A stretch of 64,000 nucleotides of DNA from Rhyacophila brunnea (taxonomy: Eukaryota > Arthropoda > Insecta > Trichoptera > Rhyacophilidae). How positions within the stretch are numbered: the stretch's first letter is position 1; each line of letters begins with the position of its first letter. Below, piece after piece: positions 10,430 to 21,470 of the stretch. The translations under genes were made by a program, and so were the position numbers. The stretch is from positions 124,001 to 188,000 of the forward strand of contig JAGYXB010000439.1 in assembly GCA_022495005.1 (NCBI GenBank), in the 5' to 3' direction. The notes beneath the pieces are model-generated. The model searched no databases, had not been told where the DNA came from, and worked only from the letters and a program-made list of their open reading frames with translations.

Positions 10430-13400
10430 GTAAGAAAAAATATTACAAATATAATATATTAAACATTATCAAATAATTTTACTTCTAATCTGGTGAAAAG
10501 GTGTACTTACGGGAATTTTGTATATTTCAATTTACACCTTTAATTAATAATCTCATATTTTTATATTATGTACTAGTTATATTGTGTCGAGAATTAAAGA
10601 CAGGCGAGTGATTTTTATGTGAAAAATTAGATATCTATATATTAGTGGAGCAAAGTGGAGGAAATTAAAGAAATCTAAAAGTATTTTTTCAATTTTAAAA
10701 GGTTAGGTGAAACTCGCTGAAGCAGTATGTTTACTATTTCTAAAATATTCAATATAATTGAACTTATAAAACAACGGACAACTCAATTTATGCAACATAC
10801 GTGGTTATTTCATTTTAGGATTGTGAGAATCTTTGAAGCCCTTGTGAATCGCAGACTATGGTCTGTTCTGTGTTGCAATCTGCCGTGGGTGCTCGATTCA
10901 GTTACCTGTTTTGTATTATAATCAAATCAATTGAAATATTTGATCTGATTATTAACTTTAATATTAAAACTCATCTCCATAATAATTATTTCTTAAGAGT
11001 GGGTCGATTATTTGGACTGCGTATCAGTTGCAGTACGGCCTTATGGACACGTTTCAGAAAATATTGTTGAGGCTCATTTGCACGAGGCTGTATAACTACT
11101 ATCCATGGTTTTAAGCAATATAATCTCTCTTGGATATTATGGTTACATAATGAAGTCTAGAAATTATAAGAGATTTTTAATTAGTTATGACAATTGTGTA
11201 CAACTTGGTGTAAATTGTAAAATGATAACTATCATAATATGCTTGTTAGTAAGTAGTACCTATTACCCTATGTGTCTCTGATAACTATCTTAAAAATTGG
11301 TAGCAACAGATATTTGCTTTCCCAAACTAATGCCAATTGGAAGGGTGAAACACAAATAATGATGTATTCAACCAAAATGCTTTGGGTATCGATGTAATCC
11401 ATTTGCGTGAGGTGAGCTTAAATTGACGTTGCTGATAAATTATATTTAGCCCTCTCTATGGCTGTGCTTTACGATTTTTATGATCATGTTTTAAAATGTA
11501 ACAATCTCCAATGTTACTTATTTTCTTTATATTTTCCATGCCGTGTGGTGAATATATTAGACCTCTCTTATGTACTGTCGACTAGTCTTAGGCAACCATG
11601 ATTGTCAGCAACCAGTAAGTGTGACTGGTCGCCGCAACCACGTGCGTAAACGTTGATTTCCTTTCTCATGCCTCGTGTTTGCTATTTACCTGGTTGCCGG
11701 TAACTGGTTGTTAGTGCGTAAGGGGCCCTAAAGTTTACAATGTCTGTAAATAAAGTTGAATTTAAATCTTATACTTACTATATTACACGTAATAATATTA
11801 TTGTAATTATTCTAGATAACGAGTTCACACAGAGACACGGGTTTCTTAAATATTAAATCCGTTAAAGACTCGTTTAAGAATTGGGGACATCACTCTCTTG
11901 CGCAGACTTGTTCATCGAACGGGTAAGCATTTAAAGTAATATTTAATTATATTCACCAGTGATAATTCGATGTCGTTATTGATTCCAAATTAGTTGTACG
12001 TTGAGTGAGGGTGCGACATTCATGCTGATTAACATTTGACAGTATTTTTTAAACTGTGATGAGTAGACCGACTATTTCTTACGTGATTTTTATTCAGAGG
12101 TACCTATGTAGGTAAATATTCACCGTTCTCACATTGTTATTTTTCATCACCGTAGGTACACTACATATAATTCATAATGTGTTACTACGACTGTATTGTT
12201 CGATAGTTTGTATAAAATACTATTAATACTATAAAATGAAAATTGCTCAGAGTTAATAACGTCTTTTGTGTTAAATCAAGTGTGTCTAGTTGTATCAATG
12301 ACATATTAATGTCATTAAGTTGTATAGTTCTCCGTGTATTACACTGTACTACATATTACAACTTATTTTTTGTAAAAAGGGTTCATTACATTATTAACGC
12401 ATTTGTAAATTAAAAATTGTTGCAGTCCTATTTGAGTTCGGCCATGAAAAAAAATTCTTGAAACTCCGGTCTCCGGTGATGAACCAAAAATTTGCATATT
12501 TTTATATGTAGGTACCTATTATCAGATCCATCTGAAGCGTCGGAACCCGGTGGTTCTTAATGCATTACGCATATATGCAATGTGATAAAATGAACGACTA
12601 TACAATATATTATTAATATAAAAATATAAGTACACACATAATATACCTATATATACTTAAATACACACACACGCAAATAAACAACTGCCTATCTCAGATC
12701 AGAACTATTGTTAGTTATAGTATAGCCCCTCACTAGCCTCACCATAGTGATAATATACGTAAAAGCCTCGCGAGGCAAATGCTCGGTCAGTCAGTTCGCG
12801 ACTCTCCCGAGGCAAACGCACGCGCCGCCTCGCCCAAGCGTTCCGCGGCCGATCCAAGCGTTGTCGGTTTGTCGATGCTCAAAGGTGCTGCGCGCGGCAG
12901 CCTTGCGTAACGTTAATATTTTGTCGCGAGCTGCCTCGCGCAGCGATTTTCGCTAAACAAATGCCCGATGCAGCCTCGCGAGGCTGCTCGCTCAGTCAAT
13001 ACGCGGCTATTAAGTATGTTCTGAATAATAACAATTTTATTTTCAGTGCAAGACTTCTCAACTTGGTAAACTTAGTATGCAGTACAGCACAAGCTCTGAA
13101 TGCAACGGCAAGGGATGCATGTTATGGATGTTTTACCAGATTTGCTACGTTAGCTCAGGTGTGCCATGTCTTACATTATTAAAATCATGACAAGTGCGCC
13201 TTTGACTTTTCATATTTTTGAATAAAACCATTTGAATTATTAAGTTCTTGGCACTCGGCTTCATGACATGAAGCACTGATCGCGGCCCCCTTTTGCGCAT
13301 CTATTCTATACACAAGACTGCCATATGCCGCTATCAACAGGTATCGAGGGTAGTTGTTCATTTTGTTGTATCGAAGTATTAGCACTTATTGTAACAATTA

Positions 13401-16400
13401 CAATAAGTTAGCCGTCTAAACAGTCAAAACTGTCATCTAGCTCTAAAATTTAACACAGGCAAGAGAGGTGCTGTTAAAACATATCACTTAATGTAACAAT
13501 TACAATTAACGTATTGTTACAGTAAGTGCTAATACTTCCATATAATTTCCGGAATTTCGGTGGTTTCAGGTTCGAGTACTCTTCGGCAACATTTTTTTTC
13601 TAATATGAATTTTTCTGAGGTTAACACTGTTTTAACATTAATTTTAGGGTCAGCAACAATTATCGGCACTTAGTTTATGTGCCTCGACATATTTTGCTGG
13701 CACACCATATGCATCATGCGCTACAAGATTAGCAGTAAGTACATATATGTAATATAATATAATGAGGATGGCCATGATGGCCTATAACGTCGTGGGTTCC
13801 AAGTTTGAATCCTGGGTCCGGCAAATACACATTTTGTTTTTCAATTTGTGTTTGAGTCAGAGTATGGACCTAATAGGTTGGGCAAGTGGTTAACATCCAT
13901 TTCTTTTAAAAATATGTTAATACAAAACCTCCATTCTGTGGAGGCCCACATGATCTCATTAGGATCGCATTTGGTCAAAAAAAAATAACATGTAATCAAA
14001 TAAAACTCACATAGATATAAAGCTAATGTCATCTGTAAATAGCAATAAGCTATTTAACTGCTGAAAGATATTATAGACTACATTGTAACAATATTATTAA
14101 TGATGTAAGTACTTATATTACATGGTGGGTCATACGCTCCTCTCAGTGTGTAGAATGTACCAAAATTCTAATATTTAAATCTGAAAATCAAATATTTGGT
14201 GTAGTGATGACCCATTTTTGTTAGTAGGTATAATAAATACTTCATCAGTGGAGCCAGAAATTAATGACCAAGGAAGAAAATTACAATGCCATTATCGGTC
14301 TAACACGTAATTTTGCTAAATTTACAGACAGTGGTGAGTTCTACGGGAGTTTTTACTCCTACAAATGGCCAATGTACCACAGGATATTGCGAATTTGTAC
14401 GATGTCTAAGGAAGGTTAACTCTGACAGTGTGGTAAGAATATGAAAATATAATTATTCTACTTGAAGACATTATGAGTGTCTTTTCTAGTATGATTTGTT
14501 CAATATTATGTTATCCATTCAAAATAATTACTAGATAAAAAGAACTTACAACGTTTTTAAATTTTCTGTTGAATTATTATGCTCAATATGCTCAAACTTG
14601 TACTTGATATGAAGTAAATAAAAAACAAACAAACAAATGTAGAATATTGAAATGTCATTTTGATTTCCATAGTAACGCACGTATATATTAATAATTTAGT
14701 TGCTAGGACCACCCCCTTAGCAACCAATAATAGTCTTTTACTTTTTACGGATTTTTTCTCAAATAACTTTCCATACAAAACAGAATTAACTGAAAATGAA
14801 TTCAATTCTGCTTAACGCTGGCTATAAGTATTAAAAGAATGTATTGGCATCGTGTTCTGGTATATTCTAAAAGTTTCAAATGTCTAGCTAGTCGGGAAGT
14901 TAGTTAAAAATCGATTGCAAGATTTGTACTGGACAAACAACCACCGGACAAACAAGAATACGAGCTAATAAAAACATTGTAAAAATATACAAGCACGACG
15001 TTTCAGTTAGAAGTTAAGTTTAATTAAATGGTAACATTGTTACATAATATGACAATTTCAAAAAATATATGTATGTACCTACCTATATTGTGAACGGGTA
15101 CTATGAGCTCACAATACTGCCCTGCTAAGTAAAAAGACAGTGTTTTTGGTTTTAGTGAAATAAGAACCCAAATTTTAAGCTACATTTTCTCTTATATTAT
15201 GTAAAATTATTGGATTGTTTTACATAATCTCTCAATATACAATGTCTTTTTACTTAGCAGGGCAGAATAGTTGTGTCGCCAAAATCTCCCAAATAATGTT
15301 CGATAAAAACGTCAGTTCGCTGGAGTTTTTTTTAGTGTGACAGACAAACATTGAGTTTTAAAGTAAGTATAGATTATACTTATACCACGTTGGCCTAGTT
15401 CGTAGAGTGGTCGTCTTTGTATAAATACGGCTGGTCAATAAATGCAAGCCGTTTTTTCAATGGCGGTATTAAGGGGGCGAAAAATTTTTTTTTAATGATT
15501 TTATTAAAAATACATAATATGTTATTAAATTACATAAGCCCAACCTTATTATATGAAATATATGAAGTACCTACGCATGTTGCTTACTGCCGAATGGTGG
15601 GAAATTGAGTATCTACTAAGCGTGAATTGTACAACTATTTATTACGTACATATTATATTCTTATTTATGACATTTAAATATCCGCTCTATGACGAATACA
15701 TCACAGTTGTTTATTGTCATATCTGTTGTCGAAAATCATTGTTTCGAAGCGTCAAAAGAATGTCTGTCAATAGTGTCATAGTATAAATAAAAAATCGTTT
15801 CTGCCTAAATATAATTCTTGTGCGCCAGAAAATGAACCAATTCACAAAGATACAATGTTTTAAGAAAAAACAATTATTAATTAATTGTTTCATGACTTTG
15901 ATTGACTTTGACAGTTATTTAACATCAAAAAGACGCAATTTTCTTCCATATAAATTAATATATTTTTTTTATAAATTGCGCCAGAATGTTATACATCTAA
16001 AAGCTAAAATATGTCATTATTTTTGTTATAACATTAATATTTTGATGACGAAAAAATTTAATATTTTGGTCTGGCATCTGGATGGTAGTCGCCCTTGGCA
16101 CGGTTCTGGGTTTAACGTTAGTATGGTTCATAGCAGGGCTCGAAATGGACCGTAGCGCACCGGAGCGCCGTTCCTGTTTGTGAAATCGGTAAAATTATCG
16201 CTCCGTCTCGTGGAAAAAATAATTTGACAATCTGAGCTAGATAGGCCATATAATAAAAAATCTAACACGCCTATTTTTATGAAATACACATAAAATTTGA
16301 TAACTAAGTCTTCTAACTATGATAACTATGTATTGTTCTTCAGAAAACTGTCGAGCGCTCCGGTTCGTAAAATTTTCCATTTCGAGCGCTGGTTCATAGT

Positions 16401-16806
16401 AAATAATATTTAATGTGGGTGTTTATATTGATAATACATTATATTATATTCTTTAAAGATCGCTCAATGTGCCCGCGAAGTGCGGCTTGCGGGACCAGCC
16501 ATAAACGTGACTGTAGATAGCAGCAATATCCGGTACTACACAAACATCACCAGCTGTATCCTCGCCAAGTCTAGATGCAACCTCTACAACCCAATCACCG
16601 GCGACACCCAATTCCCTGGTCTCACCACAGTTAATACGGGAAAAGTACAAACCCAAGTTCCACTTTATAATACTCTACAAATAACACCAGACGGTACATT
16701 GCGCGTAATCTCTTTTCCCGCAACGATTATGGTTTCGTCGACATTTTGCTCGTCTCAACCAAACACACTCACACAATCTAATTGGATGAATGACCAATGC
16801 CCTTAA
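10370..16806 (+). CDS. Secreted cysteine-rich protein, copy 1 (six exons, 272 aa)
   Basis: Join of 10370-10429, 11816-11922, 13047-13158, 13648-13734, 14328-14432 and 16459-16806; 819 nt, all GT-AG, phases 0,2,0,0,0. The first exon encodes a signal peptide (MSTLY then a hydrophobic core LVVLFFLIFVY), so the product should be secreted or enter the ER. The mature part has 14 cysteines (C52, 67, 81, 84, 104, 117, 138, 143, 148, 161, 190, 197, 254, 271), including CYGC, and three N-glycosylation sequons (N74, N173, N186). There is no C-terminal hydrophobic tail, so no membrane anchor. The start is fixed by an in-frame TGA six bases upstream. An ATG seven bases upstream is out of frame. The family was not recognised. 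The gene is intact and has a near-identical neighbour at 23367-31397. The even cysteine number suggests a disulfide-rich fold (inference). Confidence 0.88.
10430..11815 (+). other. Intron 1 of copy 1
   Basis: 1.39 kb, A/T-rich, well conserved with intron 1 of copy 2 (23427-24785). A more GC-rich stretch at about 11580-11740 (GGCAACCATG...GCGTAAGGGGCCC) is shared by both copies and may be an old MITE. Short ORFs at 10727-11070 are not supported. Confidence 0.7.
11816..11922 (+). CDS. Copy 1 exon 2
   Basis: Preceded by TTATTCTAG and followed by GTAAGC. Residues 21-55 plus two bases of G56. Starts ITSSHRDTGF; contains SFKNWGHHSL and C52. Confidence 0.88.
12755..13012 (+). repeat. GC-rich patch in intron 2
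   Basis: About 250 bp rich in CTCGCGAGG-type palindromes in an otherwise A/T-rich intron. A 30-35 bp direct repeat (AGCCTCGCGAGGC...TGCTCG.TCAGTCA) sits at both edges. It is present in copy 2 at 25917-25959 plus 26430-26670, where a transposon splits it. The open frames here lack any support as genes. Confidence 0.6.
13047..13158 (+). CDS. Copy 1 exon 3
   Basis: Preceded by TTTTATTTTCAG and followed by GTGTGC. Residues 57-93, with C67, sequon N74-A-T and the CYGCF motif (C81, C84). The nucleotide sequence is identical to copy 2. Confidence 0.9.
13295..13540 (+). mobile_element. Fragment of MITE family B in intron 3
   Basis: ATCTATTCTATACACAAG and the TTATTGTAACAATTACAAT hairpin parts match the full family B copies at 17350-18143, 32262-32812 and 56064-56376. 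The same fragment is in copy 2 (27033-27270), so it predates the duplication. Confidence 0.6.
13648..13734 (+). CDS. Copy 1 exon 4
   Basis: Preceded by AATTTTAG and followed by GTAAGT. Residues 94-122 (GQQQLSALSLCAS...CATRLA), C104 and C117. Residue 107 is T here and K in copy 2. Confidence 0.9.
13765..13976 (+). mobile_element. tRNA-headed SINE in intron 4
   Basis: GGATGGCCATGATGGCC resembles a box A and GTTTGAATCCTGGGTCC a box B. A body with GTATGGACCTAATAGG and GGAGGCCCACATGATC follows. The same body occurs at 27498-27712 (same site, copy 2) and reversed at 42085-42310. It is a Pol III-type retroposon and not a tRNA gene. Confidence 0.7.
14328..14432 (+). CDS. Copy 1 exon 5
   Basis: Preceded by AAATTTACAG and followed by GTAAGA. 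Residues 123-157 (TVVSSTGVFTPTNGQC...), C138, C143 and C148. One silent difference from copy 2. Confidence 0.9.
15386..15450 (+). mobile_element. tRNA-like SINE head in intron 5
   Basis: ACGTTGGCCTAGTTCGTAGAGTGG resembles a tRNA box A region. A longer copy remains at the equivalent place in copy 2 (29139-29260), where the body GATCCAGTGCAAGGACCC is intact. Here it is cut short and joined to MITE family E. Confidence 0.45.
15455..16109 (+). mobile_element. MITE family E, left-truncated, in intron 5
   Basis: Matches the complete copy at 30235-30963 from GGCGG(C)AGTATTAA to the right end GGCACGGTTCTGG. The left end and its flank are missing relative to copy 2, evidence of a deletion in unit 1. 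The ORF at 15820-16155 lies inside it and is not supported. Confidence 0.6.
16134..16391. mobile_element. hAT MITE, family h1, in intron 5 (unit 1 only)
   Basis: Ends CAGGGCTCGAAATGG and CCATTTCGAGCGCTG, with an 8-bp duplication GTTCATAG on each side (16126-16133 and 16392-16399). Unit 2 has the empty site GGTTTATAGTAAATAAT near 30983. It is 258 bp, non-coding, and sits about 70 bp before the exon 6 acceptor. Confidence 0.9.
16459..16806 (+). CDS. Copy 1 exon 6 (terminal)
   Basis: Preceded by TTCTTTAAAG. Residues 158-272 and TAA. It starts IAQCAREVRLAGPAINVT and ends NWMNDQCP. It carries five cysteines and two sequons. It differs from copy 2 only at four silent positions. The minus-strand frame opposite it is a shadow. 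Confidence 0.92.
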   Translation: MAQCAREVRLAGPAINVTVDSSNIRYYTNITSCILAKSRCNLYNPITGDTQFPGLTTVNTGKVQTQVPLYNTLQITPDGTLRVISFPATIMVSSTFCSSQPNTLTQSNWMNDQCP

Positions 16807-17349
16807 ATTAAAAAAAAATATTTCCGACTTACCACGGCTAATAAGGGTAAACTATAAACTGAAGTTTTCTCTTTGTAATATCAGTTTTAAGCAGGCGCGC
16901 ACACAGGGGGAGAGTTTTCGCGTCTGTAGCCCCCCAGAAACGGAAAAAAATACAATTTACTTAGGTAAATTGAATATTTCTACATTTTATTCTTCGTCAG
17001 AATCGCATGACTGAGGATCGTGACCCGATGATTAGGTTGTTGAATAGCCTATGAAAAGGTTGGCTCCACTCCTCTAGGCATTCTGCGACACGAAAGAACC
17101 GTGATACTCATAAATTTGTGCAACTATCTGGGGCATTAAAAGTTTGCTTTAATATAATACAATACAGCGTGGACAGCGAGACCTGAACCCCTTGTGTGCC
17201 CGCCTGTCTACAAATATTATAAAGCCGGGTACGCATAAGCAAACCGTAACTGTGATCGTTGCAGATACACAACCGGTATGGACGCCATATAATTAGTTCG
17301 CGAGCCTAAGAAATAACTATTTCGCATTTAAAGTTGGTTAAAGTATCAA

Positions 17350-18143
17350 CGGGTCTATTCTACACACAAGCAGTGACGTCCCGTGGGGGTAGGCAGATTG
17401 AGCGTCGCTTGGGGGCGGCAGTTACTCGAAGGGCAGCAAACCGAGGAGAATCATCTCGTATATATAGAAATAGTTACCTAAACTTAGTACTTAATAACGA
17501 AAATATCTTTCCATTTAAAAAATCAGCTCACGGGTTGGACACAAAATGTATTAATTAATGTAAAAGGTTTAACAAGACTGCATTTTTTTTTGTCATGTTC
17601 GCAATGTGTAAAAAGCCACTGTATTACCAACGCCAACTAATCCCTATTTTGAGGAAAAAATATTTTGGTTAAGTTAAGTTTTAGATTAAGTTTTAGTGAT
17701 ATATATTTTGTTATTACCTAATGTATCCATACAACACATTTCTTAGATTTCGGAGTTATGAAAGGATGATAAAAAATACTGTATAAAAAATGGAACGGCA
17801 TTTTAGCGCTGCCATGGGGCGGCATTTTGTCTAGGGACGTCACTGCACACAAGGCTGCTTTCGGTCCGCTACGGCAGCTAAATAGGGTAGGAAAGTATCG
17901 AATTATTAATACTTATTGTAACAATTACAATAATTTAGTTATAATTGTTACAATAAGTAGATAATATGTTTTAACAGCACCTCTCTTAGCTGTGATAAAT
18001 TTTAGACCGAGATAGACAATTTTGACAGTTCAGACGGTTAACTTATTGTAATTGTTACAATAATTGTAAATACTTCGATACTGTTCTACGCTATTTAGCT
18101 GCCGTAGTGGACCGAAAGCAGGCTTGTGTATAGAATAGACCCG
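17350..18143. mobile_element. MITE family B, hosting a nested hAT
   Basis: The termini CGGGTCTATTCTA and TAGAATAGACCCG are inverted. The arms extend through GCTGCTTTCGGTCCGCTACG, and the middle contains TTATTGTAACAATTACAATA hairpins. Without the nested element it is about 310 bp. The orthologous copy is at 32262-32812 and another at 56064-56376. It lies downstream of copy 1. Confidence 0.8.
17371..17845. mobile_element. hAT element, family h2 (unit 1 only)
   Basis: CAGTGACGTCCC at the left, GGGACGTCACTG at the right, and an 8-bp duplication CACACAAG (17363-17370 and 17846-17853). Unit 2 keeps an empty site, CTACACACAATGCTG near 32272. 475 bp, non-autonomous. Related copies at 37382-37731 and 52110-52472. 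Confidence 0.92.
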
Positions 18144-18980
18144 CTGGACCGGTTACAGTTACGGCTCGCTACTGAGTACCCGGCTTTAGATGGCATGAAA
18201 CGAATTTGGTTTAATCATTATGACTGTTTTGTCCCAACAGAATATTATAATCAGTAATCACAGAATTTTGTTGTGTGAATGCTCCAGGCCCCTAAACCGA
18301 TTACCCACCATAGGCAATATGGGGAATTTACAAACCTAGTTTTCCTTTATAACAGGATGTCATTACGACCGGAAGGTACGTTATGACCCATGAGTGCTCG
18401 CTTTTCTTTTGGCGTAATATGATAATATGGTATTGTCCCATATTATGTCTACTCATTAAGTCAAATTCGTTTGAATGTCCAGTGTCTTTCAACGAGCTTA
18501 AATTTATAAAATTATATTATAGATACTATTATTATCATTACGTAATAATAAATTGACATATTTAGGTACTTATAATATAAGAGTGACATGTACACTAAAA
18601 TAACAATAATTATTAATGTAAGCAAATGTTATTATGAATGTTTTATAATCCTTCAAGAGGATATTTTTTGTTCTCATATTTTTGTGTTCCTAAAATTACA
18701 AAAAATGGTCGTCAGTAATAACAAAATATAAAATAATACCTCAGTTTTACTTGTACAATGTTAGGAAATTTCAGTGTGATTAATGAGTGCATCGGCAGCA
18801 AACGGTAAAGCCCAGCACAGCGTCCATAATGCGATGATTATGGGTTGAAGTCCCATTAAGTGTAAATATTTTTTTTCTTATAAGTATATTGTTTGTGATA
18901 TGTTATGAACGTTTACATATTAAATAATGAATACCGACTATATTCGTAAAACTTGTGTATTATTCATTTGTATAATGTGA

Positions 18981-21274
18981 ATTGGGGTAATTCCGAATAT
19001 GGGTATATTCCGAAAGTTCAAAAATTCTACCAATCGAAGCGATATTTTCCTATTGGCAACATTTACTCTAGACGCCATGTTCATTGTGCTTGCCTCGTCA
19101 GTCGTCGCTAGACGCTAGTGTCAACAATGCGTGCATACCATCAAGTTTTTTCGGATAAGTGTTTTTCGCGCCATTTTTGGTGATTCGTAATTACCCCAAC
19201 TTACATATCTCGGAATTCTGGTAAGTTATTTGAATAAGTGATTGCCTTTACAATAGATTATCGTTTTTTACGAATTTGTGAGAGGAACACAACGTCCTAG
19301 CTGTGTTTTTAATTTTTTTTCGGAAATACCCCTTTGGGGTTATTCCGATATATATTCATTCCGCAATAGCCAACTTAACTTTTTCATAGTAATTGGCAGT
19401 GATTCTCAATCTGTAAAGAAACTAAAATTATATCTAATTTAGATGTACATAATATACTTAATTATATTAATATTAAAGTAAGTAAATTTAGCGTCGTCCT
19501 AATAAGAAGTTATTGCACGTCCAATTATAATCTTGGGTAAGTGCGGTAACGCCAACCTTCACTTAACAGCATAACTAGTGTATCCGACATCATGAGCGAA
19601 TATAGCGATTCTGATATTATAGATTATCTTGATTTTAAAGAATTGATAGATGAATACTCGGAAGAAGATTTTAAAATATACAAGGAAGAACCAAGGTCAC
19701 AAAAAAACAAAAGATGTGAAATATGGTGAAAGGTTAACTGACGAAAAGATACTAACCAACAACGATTCAAATTTTCTCTGTACTAAGAGTAAAGGTGTTG
19801 GCAAAAAAGTAAAGGTAAAGAAAATCAAGCGGATAAAACAGACAAAAAAACGAAGAGAAAAGACACATTGAAAGAGATGACAAAGACAACGTTGATGTTT
19901 TTATAAAAGGAAAAAATATGACAACTAGAGAAGACTCAAAAGAAAAAGACAAAGATGAACAACTGCTACTAAAACTGAAAAATAAAGATATACTATACAA
20001 AACTCAAGAAAAGGACCCTGCCATGAAGGAAAAATACAAATTAAATGATTCAGTGCTTGTCAGATATTCAATCGGAAAAAATGGTGATACTATATTAGGT
20101 TCATAGAAGAAATAATAAAACATGAGGAAACATACTTCTCTATCAACTTCTTAAAAACTATGAGACCACAGCAGCAGCTAACCTTTATTACGACCAAAAG
20201 AAAAGATAGTGACAACGTTCCAGAGTCATTAATAGTGAAGAAGATAGATATACAAAAAAAGTGCTGATGAAAAAGAATATTACTTATATAATGATAAAGG
20301 TAGAATTTATTTTAACTGATTGCGTACCAAACCAAAAGATCATTATTATGTATATGTGAGGCTTTCAGACCATGTCTTAAGCAATTCTGTTATATTTTTT
20401 AACAGTGTAGCTCGCATTTTAATTTTAGGTTTGCTAGCAGGAATAAATTACAAGTTTATGCCATAAAAGTATATGAAAATGATTAAAAAGACAAGTCCCG
20501 GACTTTGATTTAACATTTTTAATGTTGACTAATTTAATTGTATGGGTATGAAGAAAGTTTATTTTGCTATGCAAAAAGCAGTAAGTAAACAAAATATATC
20601 TTCATAAAAAATATTGTTCTATCAAGGTAGTCAAATAAGAATGTAGACTCAAATAAAAAATGATTTTTAAAATTGTCACTTTCTTTGATTTTTCTCGTCT
20701 TTATTTTATTGATTTAAGGTGGTAGGTACTTGTGTCATATTGGGATATTTTTCTCATTATTCGGTGGGAACAAAACTGGTAGTGACAACCGGGAACAAAC
20801 CTGCTCTGCTCCATTCTGTTCCACAATCCCTATAATCCTAAGTACTTAACTGAAATGTTGAGAACCACTACCTTTTTTTGGGGTAATTCCGAACTAATAG
20901 TATCAAAAGTTACGGATTATGGATACTATTAACAAAATTGATGATATTTTGTGTTAGGAGTAATTACGGTCGAAAAAGAAAGGTAAACCTTCAGTCAAAG
21001 TGCAATAAAATCAACGTTTGAATAATTTCGGAATTACCCCAAGATAGTTCGTAATTTCCCCAATGCCAAAAAAAAATGACTCAATATTTCAAATTCTCAA
21101 TTTAAAGAACCCAACTATATATTCAAGAATCTAATATATATTTATCATACATCTTTTCTTTAAGTACACAGAGGTAAAACAATAATGGCAGTAAATATAA
21201 AACACTTTGAATAATTAACCGAAATATATAACCTCTAGTCATCTCATAGAAATTCCTGTCGGAATTACCCCAAT
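18981..21274 (+). mobile_element. 2.3-kb element with ATTGGGGTAATTCCG ends (unit 1 only)
   Basis: The left end ATTGGGGTAATTCCG and right end CGGAATTACCCCAAT are inverted. The same motif recurs inside (near 19184, 19333, 20880, 21037 and 21055). Unit 2 has about 130 bp of unrelated sequence at this place (33652-33780), so the insertion edge is not clean. It holds broken coding remnants (19592-20270). Superfamily unassigned. Confidence 0.6.
19592..20270 (+). pseudogene. Broken ORF of the GGGGTAATTCCG element
   Basis: The first frame (19592-19729) starts MSEYSDSDIIDYLDF and is acidic. A second frame (19650-19871) is lysine-rich (KKVKVKKIKRIKQTKKRR). A third (19918-20106) includes DSVLVRYSIGKNGDT and continues after a frameshift as RFIEEIIKHEETYFSINFLK. 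The acidic-basic-globular order and the VLVRY...YFSINFLK segment resemble proteins seen next to insect transposons, but I do not recognise the family for certain. At least two frameshifts. Confidence 0.45.
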
Positions 21275-21292
21275 GCACCTTATAATGATTAC

Positions 21293-21470
21293 ACCCACGC
21301 TGGCCATGCGGTTACGCGTTAGGCTTATAATGCGTGGGTGACGTGGGTCCCGGGTCCGGATTCTGTGTCTGGCAAATTTATACATACGTTGTTTTTCAAT
21401 GTGTATGTGGACCCAAAGTATAGATCTGATATGTTGACCAAGTGGCTAACATTCATTTTTCGTAAAAAAC
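21293..21470 (+). mobile_element. tRNA-headed SINE downstream of copy 1
   Basis: The ACCCACGCTGGCCATGCGG head resembles box A and GGGTCCCGGGTCCGGATTC a box B. The body (GTGTATGTGGACCCAAAG, TGTTGACCAAGTGGCTAACATTC) is like that of the other SINEs here. The partner in unit 2 is at 33793-33960. Confidence 0.65.

Noticed and set aside
12747..13182. Two adjacent ORFs in a GC-rich region
   Set aside because: The first lies in intron 2 and GC-rich DNA has few stops; the second runs across the acceptor of exon 3, whose supported frame is fixed by both splice junctions and its twin copy.
15820..16155. 111-codon ORF
   Set aside because: Lies in MITE family E and an h1 element within intron 5; the frame is not kept in copy 2.
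16453..16656. 67-codon minus-strand ORF, conserved at 31044-31247
   Set aside because: It lies opposite exon 6 of the secreted genes and is conserved only because that exon is.
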